From: Pseudomonas putida
GTDB taxonomy: Bacteria; Pseudomonadota; Gammaproteobacteria; Pseudomonadales; Pseudomonadaceae
Length of the DNA: 64,000 nucleotides
Direction of reading: 5' to 3'
Assembly: GCF_025905425.1 (NCBI RefSeq)
Contig: NZ_CP109603.1
Coordinates: 4,294,501-4,358,500, forward strand
The notes under the pieces are model-generated. The model saw nothing but the letters and a program-made list of their open reading frames with translations, made no database searches and had not been told where the DNA came from. The position numbers were made by a program, and so were the translations under genes. Of this stretch, positions 29,563-39,642 are shown piece by piece (the first letter of the stretch is position 1; each line of letters begins with the position of its first letter).

Positions 29563-30156
29563 TCAATGGCAGTTGCTATTAATTGCTGTTTCCAAGGCTG
29601 CCGTGGTCTTCTCATTCAACTCGATGCGCAGCGCTACCGCCCGCTCAACGCCAATTTGCAACGCTGGGCCGAAGCGGCTGATATCCAGGCCCAGACGAAT
29701 CAACATCTTCTCGACCCCTACCGTGGTCACTGTGACAAACTGTTTTACACCACAATCGACGGCATAGTTGACGATGGCATGAATGGCCTGCGTGGTGCCC
29801 TGCGAGAAACCGAACCGATTGCCGTCAGGCAGCTCGATGGCAAAGCGGCTAAGCTCCCAGATTGTGTCGGAGCAAGGCGCAGGATGCCCATGTAGCAGCT
29901 CAGGGAACGTATGCGCCAGCATGTTCGGGCCGGTGGTCGGCAGTATCCGCCAGCAACCACACACATAGCCCTCATCGTCATTGCGGTTGATGATCATGTA
30001 ATAGGGGTCGAGTGCATCGTAACCATCGATCTCCATGTCATTGATCAGCGGAATGTCCCACATCTTCTTAACTTTGAAAATACGCGCCCGAAGTTTATGC
30101 ATGGCATTCAGCGCTTGTGGGTCGATGTTCGTGCGGCGATCAATGGAGATAAGCAT
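29563..30156 (-). CDS. ppuI: Acyl-homoserine-lactone synthase, LasI/PpuI type
   Basis: 197 residues. All LuxI-family invariant residues are at the LasI positions: R23, F27, W33, D44, D47, R70, E101 and R104 (MEIDGYDALDPYY, CWRILPTTGPNML, IWELSRFAI). T142 and T144 (TVTTVGVEK) are the residues tied to 3-oxo acyl chains, so a long-chain 3-oxo-AHL such as 3-oxo-C12 is predicted. Transcribed away from rsaL with a shared lux box between them. Close sequence agreement with LasI leaves little doubt about activity; the exact chain length is inference. P. putida strains such as IsoF, WCS358 and PCL1445 carry this ppu locus. Confidence 0.95.
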   Translation of the reverse strand: MLISIDRRTNIDPQALNAMHKLRARIFKVKKMWDIPLINDMEIDGYDALDPYYMIINRNDDEGYVCGCWRILPTTGPNMLAHTFPELLHGHPAPCSDTIWELSRFAIELPDGNRFGFSQGTTQAIHAIVNYAVDCGVKQFVTVTTVGVEKMLIRLGLDISRFGPALQIGVERAVALRIELNEKTTAALETAINSNCH

Positions 30157-30194
30157 AGTGGCAAATACCGGCAGGGGTTGGAGTTGCCGCCCAC

Positions 30195-30240
30195 GGTATA
30201 TTCACGCTGAATAAATAAAATCCTACCTAATTTGGGAGGT
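30195..30240. promoter_or_regulatory. Shared ppuI-rsaL lux box and ppuI -10
   Basis: A 20-bp lux/las box TCCTACCTAATTTGGGAGGT at 30221-30240, with dyad CCTnCC/GGnAGG. On the minus strand a TATACC -10 (30195-30200) lies where a class-II promoter needs it, with the box centred near -42. On the plus strand GTTAAT (30261-30266) is at the matching distance for rsaL. A single box therefore probably drives both genes, as at lasI-rsaL. Confidence 0.75.
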
Positions 30241-30294
30241 GGCCGAAGTTAATCAGGCTTGTTAATTTTTCGGCTTTTGCAGGATGGATTCCCG

Positions 30295-30525
30295 ATGAAG
30301 CTACTCAATACCTCAGCTGTGCGCGAGGTCGCCCATCAAGCCATCAGCCTGCGCCTGGGGCTCAAGCAGAGCCAGACCGAGTTCTGGTCAAGATTCGGCA
30401 TCAGCCAGGCCTGCGCCAGCCGCATCGAATGCACCAGCCAAGTCCCCGCCCCGGTATACATCCTGCTGCGCCTGTACCTCAGCGGCCGCCTTGAGGAAAG
30501 CGACCTGGCGCAACGCCCGAAGTAG
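30295..30525 (+). CDS. rsaL: Quorum-sensing repressor RsaL
   Basis: 76 residues from ATG 30295 (AGGATGG upstream). A small helix-turn-helix protein (LRLGLKQSQTEFWSRFGISQ, ACASRIECTSQVPAP). In P. aeruginosa RsaL binds the lasI promoter and opposes LasR, keeping AHL levels steady. Size and position between the synthase and receptor genes match; its stop is 3 bases from the convergent ppuR stop. A longer start at 30259 lacks a ribosome site. Confidence 0.9.
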   Translation: MKLLNTSAVREVAHQAISLRLGLKQSQTEFWSRFGISQACASRIECTSQVPAPVYILLRLYLSGRLEESDLAQRPK

Positions 30526-30528
30526 CAC

Positions 30529-31245
30529 TCAAGGCGTGATCGATTTTTGCTGGATGGCCTTGAGCACCGCCATCTGACGCGAGCTGACCTGAAACTTGCG
30601 GCGGATGTTCTTGAAGTGGAAGTCGATGGCCGAGGTCGTGCACGACAGGATCATCGAGATTTCCCAGGTCGTCTTGCCTGCCGCGCTCCACTGCAGCACT
30701 TCTTTTTCCCGGCTCGTCAGGTGTACCGGCGCGGAGCACTCAATGCGCGCCCTGAGCATCCCCTCCATCGCGTAATCGCGCAGCAGGGTCGCCATGGGCA
30801 AGGACTGGATCATCGCGACCGCCGCCTGCGCGCCGCTCTCGTCTGGCTTGAGACAGAGCATGCCTGCCTCGCCTCGCGGGCCATGCAAGGGCAGCGCAAG
30901 CCCTTGCTCCAAGCCATGTGCCGCGGCTTCCTCGAAGAATTCCGATTCAGAGGGACGGCAGTAGTTTTCCCGGTCCCACAGCAAGGGCCGGTTTGCATTC
31001 AGGCAATGCTGAACGACCGGGTCAACCGCAGCGTAAGACTCGGCATCGTAACGGGTACGCCACGCATCAGGGTAATCGCTGTAAATCAGCACCTGCTGAT
31101 TGGCGTCAGTGGGCGCAGGCTTGAGACCGATCAGAAAGTTCGAATATCCCAGCTTGCGGGTCAAGATTTTCAGGTGAGCCAGCCAGTCCTCAAAGCGCTC
31201 CATTTCGCTGAGTTGCAGCAGCTCATCCATCACCAGTAGGGCCAT
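30529..31245 (-). CDS. ppuR: AHL receptor/transcription factor, LasR/PpuR type
   Basis: 238 residues from the ATG at 31243-31245 behind GAGGAAGGG. The autoinducer-binding domain (about 10-165) carries the ligand motif SDYPDAWRTRYD (Y58, W62) and D75 in VDPVV; FFEEAAAHGLEQGLALPLHG is also conserved with LasR. The GerE-type helix-turn-helix (about 172-236) has LTSREKEVLQWSAAGKTTWE. Compared with LasR, the Thr after the ligand Asp is Val77. Activates ppuI, rsaL and probably ppuA through lux boxes. Confidence 0.94.
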   Translation of the reverse strand: MALLVMDELLQLSEMERFEDWLAHLKILTRKLGYSNFLIGLKPAPTDANQQVLIYSDYPDAWRTRYDAESYAAVDPVVQHCLNANRPLLWDRENYCRPSESEFFEEAAAHGLEQGLALPLHGPRGEAGMLCLKPDESGAQAAVAMIQSLPMATLLRDYAMEGMLRARIECSAPVHLTSREKEVLQWSAAGKTTWEISMILSCTTSAIDFHFKNIRRKFQVSSRQMAVLKAIQQKSITP

Positions 31246-31442
31246 TCCCTTCCTCGTAGACACCGTTTGACGGTGGTCTCATGTCGAGACAACACGCGAG
31301 GGAATATCGACTCCCTCATTCAGGTGGGTCGATAAGATAGTTACATGGCACTTTGAAATCAACGTGCGAGTAATGTCCGCCGACGAGATACACGCGCGAC
31401 GCAAACGGTCGCAGACACTATTCAGTTGCCGGCGCGGCCACA

Positions 31443-31462
31443 ACCTCCCTGTTCTGGGAGGT
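31443..31462 (+). promoter_or_regulatory. lux box upstream of ppuA
   Basis: Near-perfect dyad ACCTCCC-TGTTCT-GGGAGGT, sharing its right half GGGAGGT with the ppuI-rsaL box. A TATTTA -10 (31483-31488) lies where a class-II LuxR promoter would put it. The rest of the roughly 350-base gap between ppuR and ppuA shows no gene. Confidence 0.78.
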
Positions 31463-31594
31463 ACCAGGCAGCGCGCGCAACCTATTTACTAGCGTGGCAC
31501 CAGCCTGCACCGGCAGGCGGCACTACTTTGCACATGGACGGCACGGGAAGACACCTGAAGCTGTATTTCGGCTGACCCTCAAGGAGACCCCTGC

Positions 31595-33019
31595 ATGTTC
31601 CAGCAACAGTTCTTTAGCATGGTTGCGCGCCATCGTGACTATCCGGCGGTCGTCGACAGCCATGGCAAAACCCGCAGCTATGGCGAATTGCTGCAGGACA
31701 TCGACCAATTGCGCGCCAGGCTGCACGCCGCAGGCCTGCGTGAAGGCGACGTGGTGGCCACGCAACTGGAAAACAGCACGGGTTATGTCGCGCTGCTGTT
31801 TGCCATGGCCAGCCTTGGGCTCATTCATTGCCCTGTGAGCGTGACCAGCAGCATTCATCAGCGGGCCATGCGCCTGGGCCAGGTCGGTGCCTCCCTACTG
31901 ATTACCGAAGCCGGCATCGTGCCCGCTGGCCTTGGCGTGCCAGGCTTCACCCTGCAATCGCCAACACCTGTAAACATCAAGACTCCAGCCTGGCGGGACT
32001 GCGCCGGGCTGATGCGCATGCAGGAAACCTCAGGTAGCACCGGCACCCCAAAGCTTGCGCTGTGGCGCCAGGACCGGCTGTACCGAGAAATCATGCACTG
32101 GGTCGAGAGCGCCGGCCTCGACGCCGGCGCGCGCTACCTGAACATTCATACCCTGGATGGCGGGCACGCAGTGGACCTGCATGTATTCCCGGCCTTGCTG
32201 ACGGGCGCCACGCTGTATCTGGGCGATGCGGCGCAGGTGGAGAACACCCTGCGCACTCTGCACGAACAGCGCATCAGTGTGATGAGTGCACTGCCGTCGC
32301 AATACCTGGAACTGGCCCGTACCGCGCAGAGCCGTGGCATCCGCCTGCCGGCGCTGAGCAAACCCTTCTGCGGCGGCACCTACCTGGATGATCATGTGGT
32401 GCTTGAATGCGAGCGCCACCTGGGCGTGCACCTCAGGCGGATCTATGGCTCAACGGAGTTCGGCATGATCTTGGCCAACTTCGCGCCAAAACTGCAGGTC
32501 GGCTGCGGCATGCGCCCGGTGGGCGATGTCGAGGTGACGCTGGAGCCTCTGGACCCTGCACAACCGGAGGTGGGTGAAGTGATCGCTCGCTCCTCGCACC
32601 GTGGCTCTGGGTACTTCCCGCCAGCGCCCATTCCCTGCGAAGACCACGCCTATGCCACCGGCGATATCGCCCGGCGCCTGGCCGACGGCAGCTTGATGCC
32701 CATGGGCCGCGCAAGCGATGCGCTGCTGACGAAACAAGGTACCCAGTTCGCACCTGCCCTCGAAGCGCAGATTGCACAGGCCATGAAGTTCGAAGGGGTG
32801 GTGATACTGGTGGACGAGCAGGATCGTCGTCGCGCCCAGGTGGTGGTGCAGGCCAGTACGGCTGACGCCCATGAGCGGTTGGCCGATCTGACCGGGGGGC
32901 TGGAGCGACTCGGCATCTGTGCCGGTATCGCAGTGCTTGAGCGGATTCCGTTGACGCCCACCGGTAAGCCGGACCGTGTGCGGCTTCGCAAGCTGTTAGC
33001 CGCTCAAGCAGTGCTGTAG
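31595..33019 (+). CDS. ppuA: AMP-forming acyl ligase (fatty-acid-CoA ligase-like), PpuA
   Basis: 474 residues, ANL superfamily. The P-loop ETSGSTGTPK (about residues 146-155), the adenine motif IYGSTEFG, ATGDIARR, and the C-terminal catalytic Lys in PTGKPDR are all present. It is shorter than typical FadD (about 560), like stand-alone adenylating enzymes. In P. putida IsoF a gene like long-chain fatty-acid-CoA ligases (ppuA) was described as part of the ppu locus; the divergent position from ppuR and the lux box here agree. The acyl substrate is unknown. Confidence 0.88.
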   Translation: MFQQQFFSMVARHRDYPAVVDSHGKTRSYGELLQDIDQLRARLHAAGLREGDVVATQLENSTGYVALLFAMASLGLIHCPVSVTSSIHQRAMRLGQVGASLLITEAGIVPAGLGVPGFTLQSPTPVNIKTPAWRDCAGLMRMQETSGSTGTPKLALWRQDRLYREIMHWVESAGLDAGARYLNIHTLDGGHAVDLHVFPALLTGATLYLGDAAQVENTLRTLHEQRISVMSALPSQYLELARTAQSRGIRLPALSKPFCGGTYLDDHVVLECERHLGVHLRRIYGSTEFGMILANFAPKLQVGCGMRPVGDVEVTLEPLDPAQPEVGEVIARSSHRGSGYFPPAPIPCEDHAYATGDIARRLADGSLMPMGRASDALLTKQGTQFAPALEAQIAQAMKFEGVVILVDEQDRRRAQVVVQASTADAHERLADLTGGLERLGICAGIAVLERIPLTPTGKPDRVRLRKLLAAQAVL

Positions 33020-33056
33020 GCGATCGACCGTAGGATCGCGTTTCACCAGAGCGCGA

Positions 33057-33605
33057 TCACTGCCCCGCCTGATTCTCACTGAGGATCAGCTTGCCATTCT
33101 TGTCCAGGGGGATGGTCGAGCCTGGCTCGTGGTCCATCTTCACCTGCCCCACCTGGTCGCCGATGGTGTACTTCACGTTGTAGCCAACGACTTTGTCACT
33201 GATGTCATTGACCGTGTTGCAGCGGGTTTGCGTCGTGGTGTAGGTGTCACGCTCCTGCATGCCTTCCTGCACCTTGTTACCGGCATAACCACCACCGACC
33301 GCACCGGCCACGGTGGCGATCTTCTTGCCGGTGCCGCCACCAATCTGGTTACCCAGCAGGCCACCGGCCAGAGCGCCCACTACGGTACCTGCGATCTGGT
33401 GCTGGTCCTTGACCGGCGCCTGACGCGTCACAGTGACATCCTTGCAGACCTCACGCGGCGTCTTGACCTGCTGCTTGATTGGCTGCACGTCGGTGACCTG
33501 GGCGTACTCCGGCCCTTTGTTCACCAAGCTGTAGGTCGCCACAGCACCTCCGGCAGTCACACCGACAGCACCCAGCACCGCACCCACCAGCATTGATTTA
33601 TTCAC
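33057..33605 (-). CDS. Glycine-zipper 2TM-domain envelope protein
   Basis: 182 residues from a GTG 5 bases after AGGAGG. N-terminal hydrophobic segment (SMLVGAVLGAVGVTAGGAV), then a glycine zipper (IAGTVVGALAGGLLGNQIGG, KIATVAGAVGGGYAGNKV) of the Rick_17kDa/SlyB type, and a C-terminal part containing YNVKYTIGDQVGQVKMDHEPG. Probably an outer-membrane or envelope-spanning protein; no clear lipobox is visible. Downstream of the secF terminator, so separately transcribed. Confidence 0.85.
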   Translation of the reverse strand: MNKSMLVGAVLGAVGVTAGGAVATYSLVNKGPEYAQVTDVQPIKQQVKTPREVCKDVTVTRQAPVKDQHQIAGTVVGALAGGLLGNQIGGGTGKKIATVAGAVGGGYAGNKVQEGMQERDTYTTTQTRCNTVNDISDKVVGYNVKYTIGDQVGQVKMDHEPGSTIPLDKNGKLILSENQAGQ

Positions 33606-33661
33606 GTGAACCTCCTGATCATACCCGCGGGGCTTGGCCCGCCTTCTCCCTGCCTTGGAGC

Positions 33662-33693
33662 AAAAAAAAAGGCGCGAGTTCAATACTCGCGCC
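33662..33693 (-). terminator. Terminator of the queA-tgt-yajC-secDF operon
   Basis: Stem GGCGCGAGT/ACTCGCGCC with a 5-base loop; on the minus strand it is followed by nine T residues. Begins about 33 bases after the secF stop. Confidence 0.95.
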
Positions 33694-33725
33694 TCTTGAT
33701 TCGCCAAACGGCGTAGGAAAAGCCC

Positions 33726-34634
33726 TTACGGACGCTCGTCCACACCCTCAGCCTTGGCTGGCGGAATCAGGTCTTCGCTGTTCAGGTTCAGCCAGATCAG
33801 TACCACGTTGGCGATGTAGATCGACGAGTAGGTACCGGCCATGACACCAATGAACAGTGCCAGCGAGAAGCCGAACAGGTTGTCACCGCCGAAGAACAGC
33901 AGCGCAGCAATGGCCAACAGGGTCGAAACCGAGGTGGCGATGGTACGCAGCAGGGTCTGGGTGGTGGAGACGTTGATGTTCTCGATCAGCGAGGCCTTGC
34001 GCATCACGCGGAAGTTCTCACGCACCCGGTCGAACACGACGATGGTGTCGTTGAGCGAGTAACCGATGATCGCCAGCACCGCCGCCAGCACCGTCAGGTC
34101 GAAGGTGATCTGGAAGAACGACAGAATGCCCAGGGTCACCACCACGTCGTGGATCAGCGAGATGATCGCGCCGACGGCGAACTTCCACTGGAAGCGGAAG
34201 GCCAGGTAGATAAGGATACCGCCCAAGGCCAGGAGCATGCCCATGCCACCCTGGTCACGCAGCTCTTCACCCACCTGCGGGCCAACGAACTCGACGCGCT
34301 TGAGTGTGGCCGGGTTGTCGCCGCCGGCTTTTTGCAGTGCCGCGGCTACCTTGCTGCCCAGCTGCGGGTCATCGCCCGGCATCCGCACCAGCAGGTCGGT
34401 GGTAGCGCCAAAGCTCTGCACCACGGCTTCGTGGAAACCGGAGTCAACCAGCTCGGCACGGACCGCCTTGAGGTCGGCCGGGCGCTCGTAGGTCAGCTCG
34501 ATGAGCGTACCGCCGGTGAAGTCCAAACCGAAGTTCAGGCCCTTCTGCCACCAGCTGAACAACGCCAGGACGGTGAGGAGCACAGTGATGGCGAACGCGA
34601 CATTGCGCACGCCCATGAAGTTGATGGTTTTCAT
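33726..34634 (-). CDS. secF: Protein translocase subunit SecF
   Basis: 302 residues from MKTINFMGVRNV, preceded by GAGGGAGC. Six membrane spans, the conserved FGLDFTGGTLIEL in the first periplasmic region, and YSLNDTIVVFDRVREN in the fourth span region. With SecD it uses proton motive force to complete protein export. Confidence 0.97.
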   Translation of the reverse strand: MKTINFMGVRNVAFAITVLLTVLALFSWWQKGLNFGLDFTGGTLIELTYERPADLKAVRAELVDSGFHEAVVQSFGATTDLLVRMPGDDPQLGSKVAAALQKAGGDNPATLKRVEFVGPQVGEELRDQGGMGMLLALGGILIYLAFRFQWKFAVGAIISLIHDVVVTLGILSFFQITFDLTVLAAVLAIIGYSLNDTIVVFDRVRENFRVMRKASLIENINVSTTQTLLRTIATSVSTLLAIAALLFFGGDNLFGFSLALFIGVMAGTYSSIYIANVVLIWLNLNSEDLIPPAKAEGVDERP

Positions 34635-34644
34635 CGCAGCTCCC

Positions 34645-36507
34645 TCAAACCCACAGCTTCTTGATGTCACGCCCGCCGCAGGTCAGGTTGACCATTGCAC
34701 GGGTCACCATGACGGCGGTGAACATCGAGGTGAAAATCCCGAGGGACATGGTGACCGCAAAGCCCTTGACCGGGCCGGTACCCATGGCGAACAGGATGCC
34801 GCCGACCAGCAGGCTGGTCAGGTTGGCGTCGATGATCGCGGTATAGGCGCGGTTGAAACCTTCATGGATGGCGCGCTGCACCGACATGCCGGCTTTGAGC
34901 TCCTCACGAATCCGCGAGAAGATCAGCACGTTGGCGTCCACCGCCATACCCATGGTCAACACGATACCGGCGATACCCGGCAGGGTCAGGGTCGCACCCA
35001 GCAGCGACATCAATGCCAGCAGCAAGACCATGTTGCCCGCCAGGGCGATGGTGGCGATCACGCCGAAGCCGCGGTAAATGGCGATGATGAACAGCGAGAC
35101 GAACAGCATGCCCCACAGCGACGCATCAATACCCTTGGTGATGTTGTCCGCACCCAGGCTTGGGCCAATGGTACGTTCTTCAGCGAAGTACATCGGTGCG
35201 GCCAGACCACCGGCACGCAGCAGCAGCGCCAGTTCGGACGATTCGCCCTGGCCGTTCAGGCCGGTGATGCGGAACTGGCTGCCCAGTGGCGACTGGATGG
35301 TCGCCAGGCTGATGATCTTCTTCTCTTCCTGGAAGCTCTGTACCGCCACTTCCTTCTCGACGCCGTCGACGGTCTGCTTGACGTAGCGGGTAACCGGCTT
35401 CTGCTCGATGAAGATCACCGCCATGCTGCGGCCGACGTTGCTGCGCGTGGCGCGGCTCATCAGCTCGCCGCCGTGGCCATCCAGGCGGATGTTCACCTGC
35501 GGGCGGCCATGCTCGTCGAAGCTGGCCTGGGCGTCGGTGACCTGGTCACCGGTGATGATCAGGCCACGCTCGACCGGGGCGGAACGGCCGCCCTCACGGA
35601 ACTCGAAGACCTCGGTGGTCGCCTTGGACGCACCCGGTTCGGCGCCGAAGCGGAACTCCAGGTTGGCAGTCTTGCCGAGGATACGCTTGGCTTCGGCAGT
35701 GTCCTGCACGCCTGGCAGCTCGACCACGATACGGTTGGCGCCCTGGCGTTGAACCAGCGGCTCGGCCACGCCCAGCTCGTTGACACGGTTACGGACGGTG
35801 GTCAGGTTCTGCTTGATCGAGTATTCGCGGATCTCGGCGACTTTCGCCTGAGTCAGCGCCAGACGCAGCACGGCAAGGTCATTGCGCTCGGTGGCGGTCA
35901 GGTCGAAATCATTGAAATTCTTGCGGATCAGGGCGCGTGCCTGTTCGCGGGTTGCATCGTCAGAGAAGCCCAGCATGATGCCGCCATCCTGCTGAGGCAG
36001 GCTGCGGTAGCGGATGCGCTCTTTGCGCAGGAGGGTTTTGACCTCGCCTTCATAGACTTTCATGCGGGCGGTCATGGCCTTGTCCATGTCCACTTCCAGC
36101 AGGAAGTGCACACCACCGGACAGGTCCAGGCCCAGTTTCATCGGGCTTGCACCCAGGTTGCGCAGCCATTGCGGAGTGGTCTGAGCCAGGTTCAGGGCCA
36201 CGACGTAATCATCGCCCAGTGCCTTGCGCACTACATCCTTGGCCGGAAGCTGGTCTTCCTGGTTGGTCAGGCGAATCAGCGCACTGCCCTTCTCACCCAG
36301 GCTACCGCCCTTGACGGTGATACCCGCATCGGTCAGCGCCTTGGTAACGCGATCGAGGTCGGCCTGGCTTACCTGCAGCGCCGAACTGGCACCACTGACT
36401 TGCACCGCCGGATCATCTGGGTAGAGGTTGGGAGCGGAATAAATAAAACCGATCGCCAGTACCAGCAAGATCAGTGCGTATTTCCACAGAGGGTATTTGT
36501 TCAGCAT
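34645..36507 (-). CDS. secD: Protein translocase subunit SecD
   Basis: 620 residues. N-terminal span (WKYALILLVLAIGFIYSAP), large periplasmic P1 domain with LGLDLSGGVHFLLEVDMD, then five spans near the C-terminus including VLTMGMAVDANVLIFSRIRE. ATG at 36507 is preferred over a GTG directly before it. 10 bases before secF. Confidence 0.97.
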   Translation of the reverse strand: MLNKYPLWKYALILLVLAIGFIYSAPNLYPDDPAVQVSGASSALQVSQADLDRVTKALTDAGITVKGGSLGEKGSALIRLTNQEDQLPAKDVVRKALGDDYVVALNLAQTTPQWLRNLGASPMKLGLDLSGGVHFLLEVDMDKAMTARMKVYEGEVKTLLRKERIRYRSLPQQDGGIMLGFSDDATREQARALIRKNFNDFDLTATERNDLAVLRLALTQAKVAEIREYSIKQNLTTVRNRVNELGVAEPLVQRQGANRIVVELPGVQDTAEAKRILGKTANLEFRFGAEPGASKATTEVFEFREGGRSAPVERGLIITGDQVTDAQASFDEHGRPQVNIRLDGHGGELMSRATRSNVGRSMAVIFIEQKPVTRYVKQTVDGVEKEVAVQSFQEEKKIISLATIQSPLGSQFRITGLNGQGESSELALLLRAGGLAAPMYFAEERTIGPSLGADNITKGIDASLWGMLFVSLFIIAIYRGFGVIATIALAGNMVLLLALMSLLGATLTLPGIAGIVLTMGMAVDANVLIFSRIREELKAGMSVQRAIHEGFNRAYTAIIDANLTSLLVGGILFAMGTGPVKGFAVTMSLGIFTSMFTAVMVTRAMVNLTCGGRDIKKLWV

Positions 36508-36571
36508 CACGCCGCCCGTTCAAGACGCGGGGCGCGTTGCGCGCCCCGACTGGAAAAATAAAACCGGTAAC

Positions 36572-36907
36572 TCAGATAGCCTTGAGCGTACCTTTTGGCA
36601 GGGTCGCGGCGATGGCGCCCTTCTGGAACTTCAGCTCGACGGTGTCGGAAACTTCCAGCACCACGAAGTCATCGGTAACTTTGACGATCTTGCCGGCGAT
36701 GCCGCCGTTGGTGACAACTTCGTCACCTTTTTGCAAGTTGCCCAGCAGGTTCTTCTGCTCTTTGGCGCGCTTGGCCTGAGGGCGCCAGATCATCAGGTAG
36801 AAGATGACCAGGAAGCCGACCAGGAAGATCCACTCGAAACCGGTACCGGCTGGGCCGGCGGCGGGTGCAGCTGCGTCCGCGTAAGCGGCGGGAATCAGAA
36901 AGCTCAT
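36572..36907 (-). CDS. yajC: Sec translocon accessory protein YajC
   Basis: 111 residues from ATG 36905-36907 (GGAG six bases upstream). One membrane span (FEWIFLVGFLVIFYLMIW), then a small cytoplasmic domain with QKGDEVVTNGGIAGKIVKV. Forms a complex with SecDF. Confidence 0.96.
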   Translation of the reverse strand: MSFLIPAAYADAAAPAAGPAGTGFEWIFLVGFLVIFYLMIWRPQAKRAKEQKNLLGNLQKGDEVVTNGGIAGKIVKVTDDFVVLEVSDTVELKFQKGAIAATLPKGTLKAI

Positions 36908-36949
36908 GAGGCACTCCATTACTGAATTTTAATATTTAAGTGCTGACAG

Positions 36950-39129
<2,180 letters not shown>

Positions 39130-39235
39130 GATGATGTTCGGTTCGGCAGGGCCGGGAAGTTTAGCCCAATGTGTGAAAATTGACCATGAAACCCGATTGA
39201 CCGACCGAAGGCACCTCTCTATACTGCGCGCCACT

Positions 39236-39320
39236 GCCCTGATGGCGGAATTGGTAGACGCGGCGGATTCAAAATCCGTTTTCGAAAGGAGTGGGAGTTC
39301 GAGTCTCCCTCGGGGCACCA
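39236..39320 (+). tRNA. tRNA-Leu (anticodon CAA), CCA encoded
   Basis: Seven-pair acceptor stem GCCCTGA/TCGGGGC with one G-T pair, anticodon stem GCGGA/TCCGT with loop TTCAAAA giving anticodon CAA, a class-II long variable arm, T-arm with GGTTCGAGTC-like GAGTTCGAGTCTC, and an encoded CCA end. Reads UUG codons. Confidence 0.95.
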
Positions 39321-39330
39321 AAATCCGGAA

Positions 39331-39358
39331 AAAACCGACCTTATGGTCGGTTTTTTTT
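39331..39358 (+). terminator. tRNA-Leu terminator
   Basis: Stem CCGACC/GGTCGG with loop TTAT followed by eight T residues, starting about 10 bases after the tRNA. Confidence 0.95.
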
Positions 39359-39480
39359 CGCCTGAATTTTGGCTGGCTGCGCGGTGTTTGATTTTGTTCC
39401 GGGTCGGCATCAGGTACGCGCCATGGCATTGCATTATGGCTAACAGGCGCATGCCTTCAGATCTGCAGCGTTCTCAAGAA

Positions 39481-39504
39481 CGAGCGCCGCCCGCGCGGCG
39501 CTCG
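39481..39504. repeat. Palindrome related to the 64-bp inverted repeat
   Basis: Perfect hairpin CGAGCGCCGC/GCGGCGCTCG with loop CCGC. The same CGAGCGCCGCCCGCGCGGCG is the outer end of the long inverted repeat at 53.7-53.9 kb. It lies in the roughly 320-base gap between the tRNA and the receptor gene; I see no gene in that gap. Confidence 0.75.
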
Positions 39505-39642
39505 ATCTAAAATGCACTACTAGAGCCGCGGCAAGCACTTCTCAGGCCCACAACTCAGGCTGCCAACGACGAAACAGCCAGTCACTCGCTATGACCTGGC
39601 TTTGTGCTCTGGTCGCCATGTTTACCAAGGGCCGATCTCGTT

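Noticed and set aside
31344..31358. 15-base sequence CATGGCACTTTGAAA also present at 44313-44327
   Set aside because: One shared 15-mer is expected by chance in 64 kb, and the TGGCAC lacks the GC element of a sigma-54 promoter.
33034..33055. GATCGCG...CGCGATC hairpin between ppuA and the glycine-zipper gene
   Set aside because: The stem is short with a loop of about 10 bases and no T-run, so it is too weak to call as a terminator.
39130..39429. Upstream extension of queA by 100 codons
   Set aside because: It reads through the tRNA-Leu gene and its terminator on the opposite strand; QueA homologues begin at MRVADF.
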